A DNA stretch of 64,000 nucleotides from Absidia repens (lineage: Eukaryota; Mucoromycota; Mucoromycetes; Mucorales; Cunninghamellaceae). The stretch covers positions 1,054,001 through 1,118,000 of the forward strand of contig MCGE01000013.1 of the NCBI GenBank assembly GCA_002105175.1. Direction: 5' to 3'. Positions 1 to 11,947 of the stretch are shown here, piece after piece; positions within the stretch are counted from its first letter, which is position 1, and every line of letters starts with the position of its first letter. Position numbers and translations under genes: made by a program. The notes beneath the pieces are model-generated. The model was not told the origin of the DNA. It searched no databases and worked only from the letters and a program-made list of their open reading frames with translations.

Positions 1-1
1 G

Positions 2-157
2 CAAGGCAAGCAACAAAAACGAAAATGGTTCCAAAAGGCCACCAGTGACGACGACGAAGAAGAATCCAGTACCAAGAAGCGAGTCTTACAAGTGGATCAA
101 CCCGAAACTATTCAAGATCAAGAAGCTTTGGCACTTAAGCTTTTGGGTGGTCTATAA
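2..157 (+). CDS. 3' end of a probable DEAD-box RNA helicase (Dbp4/DDX10-like), partial
   Basis: An open frame enters from the left edge and ends at TAA 155-157, giving about 51 C-terminal residues. They contain a basic KRKWF stretch, an acidic DDDEEE run, and the ending ETIQDQEALALKLLGGL. A basic KKWF-acid stretch followed by a Leu-rich EDLEALA-LL ending is what I recall of fungal Dbp4 (DDX10), a nucleolar helicase for U14 snoRNA release in 18S rRNA processing. No helicase motif is inside the window, so the identity rests on a short tail. The coding frame itself is well supported by its sharp stop, composition and a T-rich 3' region after it. Confidence 0.5.
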   Translation, partial: QGKQQKRKWFQKATSDDDEEESSTKKRVLQVDQPETIQDQEALALKLLGGL

Positions 158-662
158 ATGGTGTTCGCTCCCCTTCAAATTGGTTTAACATAGTATTATA
201 TTTTTATTAGTTGTAGTATCCTTTATTATTATATTAGTTTTCTTTTTTTTTTTTCTATCTTCTGTTGCTATTATTACACATATCATTCACTCATTTTATT
301 ATTTGCATTCCTCTTTTTATATTTTGTCTTGTTTTATCTATATCAATAAAAACCATGCAAGACATAGCATTGTACTATCTTTTATTGTCTTTTTTATTTA
401 CTTATTTATCTTTGAATAGGTTTTATTTCTCTAGATTTAGTAACTTATATTTACTTCTTCTCGAAACCGATCATTACAACCTCCACTTTATCCATCAGAG
501 AGTAAATGTGATGCAAAATAAAAGTGACGATTTTTAAACACCGATTTTTTTGGGAAAAAAAAATCGTTAGCTGTGGAATTTCTTTTTCCCTCACTCTGTC
601 CTTTCCTCTCCCATTTTCTAACCTTTATCTCATTTGATTACTCACTCTTCTTTGTGCATCTC
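158..662. other. intergenic, 3' UTR plus promoter
   Basis: This AT-rich spacer lies between the first gene and the UBAP1-like gene. It contains T tracts (around 241-255) and an open frame at 265-537 that is Leu/Phe-rich with no recognisable feature. I see no RNA gene. Confidence 0.5.
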
Positions 663-2599
663 ATGGGTGACCAAGGTAAAGTCAAAAAGGAAAACATTTT
701 ATAGTGAGTGCCACTGAATAAAACTCATCATTCATTTATTCAGGTTCAAGCTATTCTGTTTTACAGGACATTCCGGTGATGGTATCTCCTCACTACAAAC
801 TACCGAAGCAGGTATAATAATTTGTGCGTTTCTTTTTATTATGTCTTCTGTTAATTTTTTTTTTTTTTTTTTTTGTATTAAATAGATTATCATTGACAGT
901 GAACTAGCAACTATTCCTGAAGAAGCATTAACTCTGGTAAGGAAAAATACACACATACGCACACTTCTCTTCCCCTCTCTGTCTTACATGCACAATCACA
1001 TCTTTACCAACCTTTCTCTCTAATTACCGTATATTCACATACCCTCGTTTGTATTAGGGCCAATACTCTTTTGCGGTGGAGCGACAAGCTATCAGTAATG
1101 TAGTGACGATTAGGGAAAAGCAACAGCTGGCGGAAAAGACCTTGGCAGATAGACTAGAATCGTATCAAGCGGAAAAGCTAAAACAGAAGAAGGCGGCGGC
1201 ACGAAAAATTGCACCAGGATTTCTGGATACTGAAACACGGATTCTTCACCCTCAACCTTTCCACAATTCCAAAACTCTGCTCACTGAAGAACAACAGGAA
1301 GGGACCTCCTTCGCTACAGAGAACAGCAAGTCTAATGTATCAGTTGGATTAACTCGAGAAGAGTCTTCCTCCCCTGTCACATCACCACAAAACCAACATT
1401 ATCAACAGCAGCACCAGCAACAACAGCAACAGGAACAGCAACAGCAACAGGATCAGTACCATCCGCCAACATCATCATCATCACCTTACCAAAGATATAG
1501 ATCATCCTCCAATCCAGCTGATGCAATTCCTTCACCTGTTCTCCATCAACAAGAAAAAAGGGTAAAACTTAATGTTTGTTAATCAATGTTGGGTATTACT
1601 GACTCCATTATTTTTATTTTGGGCAACTAGACATCAGCACAATCACACTTTGACTACCATAAATTTGAACAAGGATTGGCACCACTAGATCCCTGGGATA
1701 CACCTGAAAATGATCTGATGGCTTTGCGGTCTATTTTAGGAAACCAGTCGACAAAGGGAGGAGATCAGCAGCAACAACAAGATGTCAACCATTTTTATCC
1801 ACGTCAACCTCAACCACCTACAAGTATGCCTGCACCTCAATATGCTTCACCTTACCAACAACACCATTTGCCTTCAAACAATATGTATCCCGTTGAAGGT
1901 AAGTTTATACATGCAAATAGGAGGGAAACAAAAAGAAAATAGAAGTTAAGAAAGGAGGGAATGATCTCATCACTATTCTATTGTTATAATTTATCAGGTC
2001 CATGGGTACGACCTCCTCAATATCCACCACCACCTCAACAACAGCAGCAGCAGCAGCAGCAACAACACCCTTCTATACATACACCTCCACCTTCCAGCAC
2101 ACCTGGAACACCAGGTCCATACTTTGTACCTGCTCTACCACCAAAGTTATTCAAAGACGAACATGCTAATGAAATGACTAATGGCATTCCCCAATCTCCA
2201 CCTCCACCTCCACCAATACCTGCAACAACTGTAGCTGTAACGTCTTGCCCATCATCGTCTTCTTCCCCAGCTTTAGGACCTGCCCCACCACCCTTGCCTC
2301 CTCAGATACCATCACAGCAACAACAAGCGTCATTATCAAGTGATTACAACACTTTCAGTAATAACAACAATGGTAACATAAGTCATCGAGGATCACCCAC
2401 CAAGCAAGCACCTCCACCTTTACCGCCATTCCCTCACAACAACAACAACAGTAACAATGACAATAACAATGGTCCTGAATATGCTTTGGTTCAAGAATTG
2501 GCAAATATGGGTTTCTCTCATTCTCAAGCAACCGATGCATTACAAAAGAATGAAAATGATTTGGCAAGGGCAACCAACTTTTTATTGGACAATAGTTAG
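663..2599 (+). CDS. UBAP1-like ESCRT-I subunit (UMA domain plus C-terminal UBA)
   Basis: Six exons: 663-675, 744-811, 886-936, 1058-1561, 1631-1898, 1998-2599; together 501 codons, all junctions in phase. Residues ~9-50 read YSVLQDIPVMVSPHYK, then PEEALTLGQYSFAVERQAI. This parallels the UMA domain of animal UBAP1 (YLDDVPFK, then VQYDFSLEKKTIEW), which binds the ESCRT-I core. A middle motif, PLDPWDTPENDLMALRSIL, resembles the UBAP1 segment before its disordered region. Residues ~463-501 form one UBA domain (LANMGFSHSQATDAL), the ubiquitin-binding end. Between lie long Gln/Pro runs. It would be expected to sort ubiquitinated cargo at endosomes. The first ATG after the T-rich promoter was chosen because splicing from it gives the complete UMA motif. 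A generic UBA protein is the alternative. Confidence 0.78.
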
Positions 2600-3262
2600 G
2601 TAATAACTTAGTTAGATTGATATATAGGTTAGGTTTTATTTTATCTCCATGGTCCCTTTCTCTTCCCTCCCCCCCTCCTCCCCTCCTCCCCTTTATATGT
2701 ATTTGAAATAAATAAAATCATTATTTTTTCTTAATATATTTGTGTCATTTAAAATCTTGTTTTTTACGGTGTATAATATGATCTGTAGTGTTGGTCTGGT
2801 TTGTTATCACTGTACAGTGCGGTATTGTTTTATTATGAGTTATAAATAGGAATGATTTATACATACATAAAATGATGCTATCATTGTACCTTATTTTTAG
2901 CTTTATTTTATTTCATCATTGAAGAAAGGACCCTTATTATTATTGTTATCACGAAGAAGAGAATTGGTTGATTAAGTTTGGTCTGGACAGTCTGATTCAA
3001 TGCTAGATATAAATGTCCAATCAAGGATCACCTATTTTGTCACTCATTCCTTAATATAGGATAACCTGATTTATTGGAGATCTTATGAGCCAAGTGAGAT
3101 GAGATTTTTAAAGCACGTTTTTTTCTTTTTCCGTCACATGAATTTCTTTCATTCTTTCTAACTTTTTTTTTTCCTACCTCAACCCCAATCAACTTTACTT
3201 ATTCATCTTTTTCTATTGATAACAAACTCCTGCTTCCTCCTCCCACTGACTTTTTTTTCAAA
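2600..3262. other. intergenic, 3' UTR and TLC-gene promoter
   Basis: The region holds polyadenylation-type AATAAA sequences near 2708-2714 and a C-rich stretch at 2670-2690. A pyrimidine-rich run lies just before the next start codon. No further gene is visible. Confidence 0.5.
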
Positions 3263-4554
3263 ATGGACTTGACGCTTTTACCACCAGGGCTTACCGAAAC
3301 AGAATGGACGGTGATAAAGGCAACCGCTGCGGGCTCATTCATCATACAACTGATGTGGTTCCTGTGTTGGGAACGCTACTATGTCCAAACGGAACGACAA
3401 CGTGCATATATACTCTCCTTGCTAAGTAGCGGTGTCACCAGCATGGGGTCGTTGCCGTATGTGTATCAAGTCGTTTATCAACAACGAGGTGATCTCAATC
3501 AACTCCTCACAACATCATCTAGTCCACCATTTTTAGCTTTGTTGTCAGTAGCACTCACCATCTTCTTCATGACTTTTCTCTGCCTTGACCTGATTATCGG
3601 CTGGTATCGTTACCCCAGCAAGATCGACATGTTGACCGGATGGGTACATCACATTACCTATTTCTGCCTGTTATCATGGGTGTTAAATCAGCATTTCACT
3701 GGTGTCTTTATTGCCATGTGCCTCTTGGAAATCCCCACCTTTTTATTGGCTCTCGGCTCGATCCACAGTCCTTGGCGTCGGGATTATTTGTTTGCTTCGG
3801 CCTTCTTGTCCACTCGTATCGTGTTTCATTCTTTTATGATTGCATCGGCCTTCCGCTTGTACCGCTTCGGTCCCATCACTTGTGCCTTATCTGCGTTTCT
3901 TCCTGTACATATCTATTGGTTCTTTGGTAAGTTCTTCCCTGCCCCCGCTCCCCCAAAAAAAATTGATGACTGAAGTGGATGAATGATGAGCGGGATTTTT
4001 TTTAATTAATGCATCATTCATTTTTGGTAGGGTTTATCAAACAACAAAAACGACTGTACCGACAAAGGAAATTGAATGCTGCTGCGAAACCCGAAACGTC
4101 AACAACGACAGCAACAACAACAACAGAAGCATCAGTTCTCGCATCGGATCAAACATCTGATATTCACTCCTTGTCGATTGCCAGAGCTACGGACGACTCA
4201 TGTGCTACCACAGCCAACACCTCTCCCAGAGCATCTTCCACCATGCGCAAACGACTCCGACCCTCGTCCTCTGCATCGTATATGATTACCACTACCACCG
4301 ATCGACTGCGACGCCATTTGCCCACTACTGTGCCGACCGACTTCAATTTTTTACCTTACCCCAGTCCCCAAATGATCCAACGCCTGGCAGATCATTTGCC
4401 TGAATCCATTTCAAGAGATTTGGTGCGGTCGTCGGAAAAATTACGAGGGTACTGGGACCTGGCCTATCAACGTTTAGTGGAATTACAGGAACAACAGCAA
4501 CAAAACGATCAACGAGCCTCTTCCCCATCTGCACCTGCCGTGGCTGCCCATTGA
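3263..4554 (+). CDS. TLC (TRAM/LAG1/CLN8) domain membrane protein
   Basis: Two exons, 3263-3926 and 4031-4554, join in phase to give 395 residues. About seven hydrophobic segments lie near residues 18-36, 48-68, 90-112, 127-143, 147-166, 178-197 and 204-221. The paired histidines in GWVHHITYF sit where the TLC fold carries its conserved His. The LAG1 motif of ceramide synthases is not seen, so a TLCD-type role (membrane lipid composition, ER or plasma membrane) fits better than ceramide synthase. The cytosolic tail (residues ~225-395) is Thr/Ser/Gln-rich and poorly conserved looking, ending in a short amphipathic stretch. The intron interrupts the last membrane segment (WFF|GFIK). Substrate unknown. 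Confidence 0.75.
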
Positions 4555-5796
4555 TCTCGACCAACTTTTTACTTTGATTACTGCATAGTATGCTTTTGTA
4601 AATATATACACATTTTTATTTTAGTATAGTTTATTTATGTTTTTTCTTGTGATTGATCCCTCCCTCCCCAACACTGCCCCCATTTTGCCCCGACTTTACC
4701 TCAATCCACCCCACTTTTTTTTTCTTTTACCCCATACCAATTTTTTTTTCTTTTTTACTGGTCCACACACAAACACAGACACATCTCTATATACATATAT
4801 TATATTACGAATCAATAAACCTTTCTATATTAAAAGCCATCATAACCAACTTCGCCTTTTTTTTTTTTTTTTTTTTTTTTGTTTTGTTTACAACATACCA
4901 TTTTCTTCAGGTGTTGATCTACGCAAACAAACTATAAACATTATCTGTCCCACTTTTTTTTATTTTTGTTTTTGTTTTTTTTTTTTTGGTCATGATGTAG
5001 CACTACAGAAAACGATATCCGATAAAATTGTTATAAAAAAAAAAAAGGGATCTATCGAAATCTCCTTCACCTTATAATAGCTTCCCGGGCAATGAAAATG
5101 ATGAGAGCAGGCAGGTGCATTAAACCATATTTCGAGAGCAATTTATTTATATTGCTTAAAAATACCGTATAATGCATTAGAAACTATTGAATGGCATTTA
5201 TTACAGACGCATAAATATGGTTTAACTGTGGAATAAAATATCAAAGAAGGAAAACAAAGTGAGGGGAAAACGAATCTACAGTGAAGGTGCAGGTGGGATA
5301 AACTAATATGTTCTACAATTCTTCTACAGCGGATAGGAGGGGTAGCGGATTAACCTAGACCCAATATCCCCTATTGAAAGTAAGGCGACATTAGATGGGA
5401 ACCATCATGCTGTTGATCTGAGTGGGACATAGAGGTCGTGAATATAAAAGAGAGAACCGTCGCACACAATTATTGAGTGATATTTGTTGCTGTAAAAAGA
5501 AAAAAAAAAAAAGACAGAGCCACTTTTCTGCTGATTACTGCCATGACAGGATTGAACCACCGTTGAAGGGGGGTTGCTTTAAAAAGGAAACAGGACCATG
5601 ATGCTGCTGTTGCTGAATGGTGCAGCTTGTTGTTAATAGAAGAAGGGACCACCACATCGGCATTGTTGAAATATTACAGGTGTTATCATGGGAAGAGAAT
5701 TACCATGTTAATCAAGGTATGTTTATGGAAGTTGTAAAAGGGAACAAAATGGGAGCTTTTGAACCTCCAAAAAGAAATCAATTAGAGCCCATTGTA
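4555..5796. other. intergenic with long T/A tracts and upstream part of repeat copy A
   Basis: Positions 4620-5090 are strongly T-rich; open frames there are low-complexity Phe-rich artefacts. Positions ~5520-5710 align by eye with ~13905-14017, sharing TATGGGAAGAGAAT followed by CCATGTT. This suggests an upstream extension present only in repeat copies A and B. No gene is seen. Confidence 0.4.
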
Positions 5797-6545
5797 TTTT
5801 CAAAATCCGCCCACGTGGAATATTTATTTTCTCTCTCTCAACTTCGACTTCTCTTTCTTTTTGATTGTCTTTTTTTCCATTTATTTTTCTTCAACATTCA
5901 ACTTCAATGAGGGTATGTTGGTCATAGAGTAGTATTAGGACTAGTTTAGAAGGGGTTTCAGCTCAGGGATTACAAGATGCATGGGAAAACCCTTTCATTT
6001 TGGATCTGGGATTTAGAACCATCAGTAGTTGGCGTTTTGGAGCCTTCATTCGCTTAATATAGTGTTAGTTTGTCCTTAATTTGTATCTATATTCTGAATA
6101 AAATATGTCTCTTTTGACTTGCTTTAATGAATAACGTGACAGTAGTCTCTCCCATGTCTTGTGCAATAGATCCCTTTACCGTTGCCCTTTTAGATTAGCG
6201 TTGACATTTGTTATACTCCAATAAAAGATATTCCTTGATAGTCTTTCTCATGTCTTGCCTTCCTTGTACCGTATATTAGATCTCATTTTATAATTGTTCC
6301 TTTAGATTAATGTCGACCATTCTTCAGATCCTCTCAATAGTCTCACTTATGCTACATCCAATAGATCGCTTGTTACAACAAATTCCGCACCCTTAGTTTA
6401 AACTACCTCATGTCCAGCCAAATAAAATATTAATATTTTATTCTCTGGGCTACTATATAAAAATCAAGCACTGTTATTGTGGTTATTTTGTTAGTGTCCT
6501 CTCAAACACCTGCTTTCTAGATAATCCGCAAGGACAACATACCCC
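5797..6545 (+). repeat. dispersed repeat, copy A
   Basis: Head module CAAAATCCGCCCACGTGG at 5801-5818, then a pyrimidine-rich tract. The core starts TTAGGACTAGTTTAGAAGG at 5934 and runs through GATTACAAGATGCATGGG and CCCTTTCATTTTGGAT to AATAAAATATGTC near 6098. The tail contains degenerate subrepeats (CTCATGTCTTG..., TTTAGATTA-GT-GAC...) and ends near GTGTCCTCTCAAACACCTGC. This is one of the fullest copies. No coding frame is shared between copies. Confidence 0.75.
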
Positions 6546-7230
6546 CCCCAAGGTCACTCAAAACGAAACATGCATCTACCTTTTCATATTTATAAATTTA
6601 AGTCGTGGTTCCAGTATGATCTTCCCTAAAAATTAATATGGGTCTACCTACTTTTTTTATATGGAAAACCATACCTGAAAATACTGTACATATTTTATTG
6701 TATTTTTTTCATTGTGTATGAAATATTCTCTATATAGCCTTCCAAATGTAAGTCAAGCGAGTCACAGGGAGCAGCTCACCAAAATGGAAAATGGAGGAGG
6801 GGCTCGAATATAATCCTACCAAAATCCACAGTTCAAGAACTTCCTTCCCCTTACGTCTAGGAGAGTCGGTGGAAAGGGGTGAACTATTTATACGTCGCCA
6901 ACCCATACGTTGCACAAAAACAACATCCAAACGGCCCCTTCTTACACATAGATCCTGGGGGAAATACACTTTGAAATAGTACCCATCTTAGACTTTCTAT
7001 TTTACCGTCACGCTCTATATCTATTGAAACTTCTATAGAAATACAGTAGTTTATTGTATCAAATAACCAAGAAGTCTCAAAATAAGAGGCACAAACTTGA
7101 TACGAGGTGTATTTAAATTCTATTTCCAAAAGAATATTTGAATACTTGACTTGTTGCCAAACAATAAATATAAAGGGGTAGCCCATTTTTACAATCAAAT
7201 TATTGATAGTACTTTGAGCAAATGCGCTCT
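6546..7230. other. intergenic, nothing recognised
   Basis: AT-rich sequence between repeat copy A and the promoter of the chitin-binding gene. It has a C8 run at 6541-6548. Open frames on both strands at 6730-7318 show no recognisable features. Confidence 0.4.
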
Positions 7231-7238
7231 TCCATAGG

Positions 7239-7247
7239 TATAAATAG
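7239..7247 (+). promoter_or_regulatory. TATA box
   Basis: TATAAATAG lies 116 bases before the ATG at 7355. A T-rich and then A-rich leader follows. Such a clear TATA box is not obvious upstream of the house-keeping genes here, and suggests a regulated, possibly highly induced gene. Confidence 0.5.
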
Positions 7248-7354
7248 AGCATTGGGCTACTCTTTTTTTTCATTTTTCTTTTTATTTCGCACTTCTCGCT
7301 TTTTCTTTCAAGAAACAAAAAAAAAAAAAAACTCCCACTTATTTAATTTATCTC

Positions 7355-7597
7355 ATGTCGCAAATCAGTCTCTTCTTTACTTTGGTTTTTATGGCTATGT
7401 TAGCTGTCTTTGTCCAAGCGGATCCTGTGTGTAACGGCCAACAAGATTATTTGCCCAATCAAAATGACTGTTCTATGTATTACCGATGTATCAATAACTC
7501 ACCTATCGCCTTTCAATGTCCAACTGACTTGCATTGGGATGCCAAGGATAATTTATGTCAATATCCTGACACTGCTTGCTGTTCTGGTCAATGTTAA
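7355..7597 (+). CDS. small secreted CBM14 (peritrophin-A type) chitin-binding protein
   Basis: A single-exon gene of 80 residues. Residues 1-22 form a signal peptide (hydrophobic core FFTLVFMAMLAVFV, then VQA-D cleavage). The mature part of about 58 residues is essentially one cysteine-rich domain. Its Cys spacing and aromatic core (CSMYYRCINNSPIAFQCP, then LHWDAKDNLC) are typical of the peritrophin-A/CBM14 chitin-binding fold, with an extra C-terminal CCSGQC. It probably coats chitin in the cell wall, either to shield it or to modify the surface. AATAAA at 7733-7738 gives a 3' end. It has no catalytic domain. Assignment from spacing is good; the role is inference. Confidence 0.85.
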   Translation: MSQISLFFTLVFMAMLAVFVQADPVCNGQQDYLPNQNDCSMYYRCINNSPIAFQCPTDLHWDAKDNLCQYPDTACCSGQC

Positions 7598-7808
7598 TTC
7601 ACCCGTATCATATCATAGATACCACTTCTCCTTCACTTCTTAAAATATAGTCTTCTTTTGATTGTTCCACAGTATTAGTATTTTAGATGATTCTCCTTTT
7701 TTTTTTCTTTCTTATTTCTATTTCTTTACTTCAATAAACTATTTTTATCAAAACTATTTATGATACTTTTTTCTTACATGTGTTTTTGCAGACATGGCCT
7801 TCACCCTG

Positions 7809-7856
<48 letters not shown>

Positions 7857-8669
7857 CGAAGGCGAAAATTTACAAATGGCGACTATGCAAGGACCGAAAA
7901 AGGAAACAACTCTACATTTCGATCTCGGTGAAGTTGGCCAAACTATATATGATAATTTTGATATAAATGTTACAGTACTTTTATATATAGTATGACAAAA
8001 GAGAAGAGTATACAGTTATAATGACCCTGTACTCTACTGCAAAGTCTTCAGTTGGAAACCTTATACCAGTGAGTTGGTTCATATTAAGAAAGATTCCCAT
8101 TTCTTTTTCTCTTTTTATTGTTTTGAATGATAGATACTGTATGGGCTAAAAAAAGGGTATGATATGTATGATACGATGATGGGTAGGGGAAGACTCCTTG
8201 AATCATAATATAAAAGTAATATTTTCAATGAACAACAAATCCAGATTTTTTGCTTTCAAGAACGGGAGAAGGTGGATTAAAAAGGGGCAGGGAGTCAGAT
8301 TCTTAGAAAATCAAACTGGAAACCTTTGTTATAATAAAAGAATAAAGGCATGAGACATATATACAGTTACTGATAAATCTTTTTTATTATGTAGTAGTAT
8401 ATAAAATATAAAGCTTGTTATAAACTTATCTGTCTTTCATGTTCAAATTTGATGGGATGGGAATATAAAAGGGGTATGTAATGAGGAGTAAGTCATATTA
8501 CGTAAAATAAAATAAAATATCATATATATAGTGTCTTCTACTGTAACTGTAGTGAATACTGAAAAGTGTGATGGGGGTAAAAATGGAAGTAGACTAAGTT
8601 TAGGAGAGAACCATGATATCCTTATACAAATCCTTGCCACAAACAACGAAAATGTTACAGTACGCTAAA

Positions 8670-8701
<32 letters not shown>

Positions 8702-9099
8702 AGATGTACATATGGATAGTACGTGTTTGATAGAACTATTTGATGTTTACGAAAATCTCTTTCCATTATATCAGCAGGTATTTATTCATATAAATGGGGA
8801 GGGCGGAAAAACTTAATTCAAAATGATTCCACGATTGCCACACAATGAGAATCCATTTTTTCTGACACCTTAGCTTCTAGGATCAGTCACAAGAGAATGC
8901 AGTCAACAAATTTAAATTGAGCGCGGTTGTTTTGGCCAATAGTGAATAATGCATGACATCAACTCCCCAGCAGCATCTCATATAATTAACACTGGTGTTA
9001 TGACACTAAGCCGTATATTGTATATGATGTCAGGTTTAACCCTATTGGAATAGCCCTAATAAAGGGAATTTGCCGGTGAAGTGCTTTTTTTTTAGCATC
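7598..9099. other. intergenic with long A tracts
   Basis: Contains an uninterrupted A run at about 7814-7854 and another at about 8670-8697. The rest is AT-rich with many short TATA-like steps. I see no gene or RNA in it. Confidence 0.45.
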
Positions 9100-9110
9100 G
9101 GCGTTTCAAA
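9100..9110 (+). promoter_or_regulatory. shared promoter motif GGCGTTTCAAA upstream of the TMEM33-like gene
   Basis: The motif lies 106 bases before the ATG at 9216. Variants of the same word (either strand) sit 85-140 bases upstream of several other starts in this window and in the heads of the dispersed repeat. A transcription-factor site is inferred from position and recurrence only. Confidence 0.4.
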
Positions 9111-9215
9111 ACCATCATACAAAAAAATAAAACCCTGCCGTATATCCGATCTGCGCTCTTCTTCCCGTTTCTCCCTATTCCATCCTCCATATCACTAATC
9201 AAACACACTTATTTG

Positions 9216-10294
9216 ATGACTGAATCGACAAACCCCACAAATACTTTATACAAGGTAGGTCAACATAGCTGCTTGATCTACTTGATCTACTCGATCTAAA
9301 CTCTTGTATTCTTATTAGTCTCTTCATTTTGCTTGGTTTGCGGGTCATGCAACATTGACAGTGACCAGTATACTCTATTTCTTGTCTTGGCTTCTTATTC
9401 ATCCCAGCAATTATCTTTATCGATTATCTTACCTTTCTGCTATTGTGACTTACTCTATTTCGCTTTATAATACTTACAAGGTAAGAATGTAGAACAAATG
9501 GCGCGGGTGATAAAATTACACTCACCACTCGTTATTATTAATGGTGTATATATATAGCCCACTGTCAAAACAAGTGACATTGCCATCAAACGAATGTTAC
9601 TGGATGAAAACTCCCAATACTTGTTATTAGCAATTTATTTTCTATGGACAAGACGGTTGACAGGTAATGAAAGACGAGTTGTATAGGGGTGAACAAAAGG
9701 ACGGACGGACGGACGGACGATTACTTAATTTTATTGTCTTCGGGTATGTGCTTATGTGTTATTAGTATCGCTGGTTCCATTCTTTATTTACTCAGTATTC
9801 CATGTGGGAGAATATGTGCAAAGCTCATTGATTCCAGCAGTGGCTCCTCATGCATCTTCGATTGGGGACAAACTCAAGGCCGTGATAGATCAACATTATA
9901 CGCAAACCATGACTTTGGTAGCAAATTATGAAATTTTTGTGGTAATGGGTCGATTGATTCTTGGTTTATTTGTGTAAGTAGAAAAAGGACGAAAGGAGTG
10001 CAAGGAGAGATGGATGAATTGACTTTAGAACTTGACCATTTGCTATGTGCATATATGTGCCTTAGGTTACGATCCTCGCTCTTTTCGATTTTGTTTTATG
10101 CCCATTTTATTCGTATGAGGTATTACACTTCATCTGCAATGCGGGATGCTTTCCATGGTATCACCGAACAAATGGACCACCACTTACTTCCTCCTACGGC
10201 TAACCCAAAGGTCCCTCCAGTTGTGTCTAAATACTATCAAATGTTTAGAGATGTGACCAAGGCGAAGCAAGAACACAAAAAGCATCAAGAGTAG
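9216..10294 (+). CDS. POM33: TMEM33/Pom33 family ER and nuclear-pore membrane protein
   Basis: Five exons (9216-9254, 9319-9480, 9558-9663, 9766-9973, 10066-10294) join in phase into 247 residues. The motif LHFAWFAGHATLTVTSILYF near residues 15-34 and the later hydrophobic segments LLLAIYFLW and SLVPFFIYSVFHVGEYV are the layout of the TMEM33/Pom33/Tts1 family. These proteins shape tubular ER and help distribute nuclear pores. The tail is hydrophilic with Lys-rich KAKQEHKKHQE. A (GGAC) repeat at 9698-9719 lies in intron 3. The family's usual length is about 250-300, so the gene looks complete. Confidence 0.85.
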
Positions 10295-10532
10295 TATTTT
10301 TTGTATATTCTAGTGTAGTTTAGTTTAGTTGCCCGTCTCCTTTTTTTTTTTTTTTTTTTTTTACTGGAGTCAATAAAATTCAAACTTCATACTCATTATG
10401 TACAACGTGTTCAATTCACCGACTTGGCGAAAATACTTGCCAGACTTGTCGGGGTTGCAACTTCAGACCATTTGGCAACACTTTTTATTTTATTTTATTT
10501 TTCTTTCCACTTTTTTTTTATTCATTTATATC

Positions 10533-11947
10533 ATGGATTCTGGTCTCTTGGCACAGATTCAAAAAGGCAAATCCCTCAAGAAGGCCCAAACAAACGACAG
10601 ATCGGCTCCTCAAGTGAGTGGTGGACGTAAGTAGAAGGGAAAGAGGAAGGGGGCCGTTACATGATGATGAAGCCCGACGTTTTACTAATCTATTCATTCA
10701 ATTTTTTTTAGCATCAAAACCAAGCGGCCCTTCTGCTGGCATGGCCAGACCTCCTCCTAGAATGCCAAGTTCTAATAACAACACTAACGCCAACTCTACT
10801 CCATCTGTTCCTTCTGCTCCAAGTGCTCCTCAACTAGGTGGTCTGTTCTCTCAGGGTATGCCTACTCTTCGTAAAACAAAAGGCACAGCGGTTTCCACTG
10901 GCCGAGATTCATCATCGAACGGTAAATATATAGATATACTCATATATTATATACAGGAACACAACCATTAAACTCGTATTCATTTTGAAAATCCCAATTA
11001 GCATCTCCTGCCTCTTCGGCATCTCCACCGACTGTACGTCCTCCGCCTATCGCTAACAAACCATTCGTAGGAAACAGTACCCTACCTCGGTCATTCAAAG
11101 CACCCCCTCGTATTCCTGGAAGGGGACCACCACCCATTCCTTCCGCTAGCGGTAACTCCTCTATTCCAGCTCCCCCCCCTCCTCCTCCTCCTCCTGCCCC
11201 TTCAGCTCCAATTGGTAATGGCGCTTCTATTCCAGCTCCCCCTCCTCCTCCCCTCCTCCTGCGATGGGAAACAATGCTTCGATTCCAGCACCACCGCCAC
11301 CACCTCCAGTAGTGCCAGGCATACCATCCAACCGTTTATCAAATCTAGTACCTTCTGTGCCTGGTCGAGCACGATCCAACAGTTCACCTCAGCGTCCCAT
11401 CCCACCGCCTCCGCCAAGAAATGTGCCATCTCCTCCTGCAAGTCCAGCAATAAATCAAACTCGACCTGTGCCGCCAGCATTCCCTAATCGATCTATTCCA
11501 CAGCCACCACCAGTCCCTCCATTAGGCAATCGATCACCGTCACCACAACCACCACGATCATCAGCTACTGCTCCCACAAAGCCGACCGTCACGCCACCTA
11601 GATCACCCTTACCTCCACTTCCAGGTAGACAGCCCAGCATGATGCGTCCACAGCAGCAACAATCCCCTTTATCATCACCACGTCAAGCCAAGCAACCGTC
11701 TCTAACCGAAGCCAATGGTCGATTCCAATTTCGTCCACTCTCTGCATTACCTACCCCAAGACACTTTCAAGTCGCAACCCGGGTTTATTCTAGTGGCGAA
11801 TCGCGTGGCAATGGTAATATGCTAACACAATTATAAAAACAAAAACAAAAACAAAAAGTGGAAAGACTGGATAAACTCACTCGCTTTTATATATATATAT
11901 ATATTTTTGTAGCCCACCCTCTCGATATCAAAGGACTTTGCGGATGA
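10533..11947 (+). CDS. VRP1: verprolin/WIP homologue, with a one-base reading-frame break
   Basis: Exons 10533-10626, 10712-10921 and 11002-~11813. Residues 4-27 are a WH2 actin-binding motif (LLAQIQKGKSLKKAQTNDRSAP). Long polyproline stretches follow, and a C-terminal WASP-binding motif, RFQFRPLSALPTPRHF, corresponds to RFYFHPISDLPPPE of human WIP. The protein would link WASP/Las17 to actin at endocytic patches. In the polyproline tract near 11236-11262 the frame shifts. Frame 1 stops soon after, and the frame with the WASP-binding end needs one extra base in a CCT/CCC run. The end is either TAA 11834-11836 or, if intron 11814-11912 is spliced, TGA 11945-11947. Identity is firm; the break may be an assembly error. 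Confidence 0.8.

Noticed and set aside
4637..5077. Open frame of 146 codons in the T-rich region
   Set aside because: Phe/Pro low-complexity translation of homopolymers and microsatellites; no coding signal.
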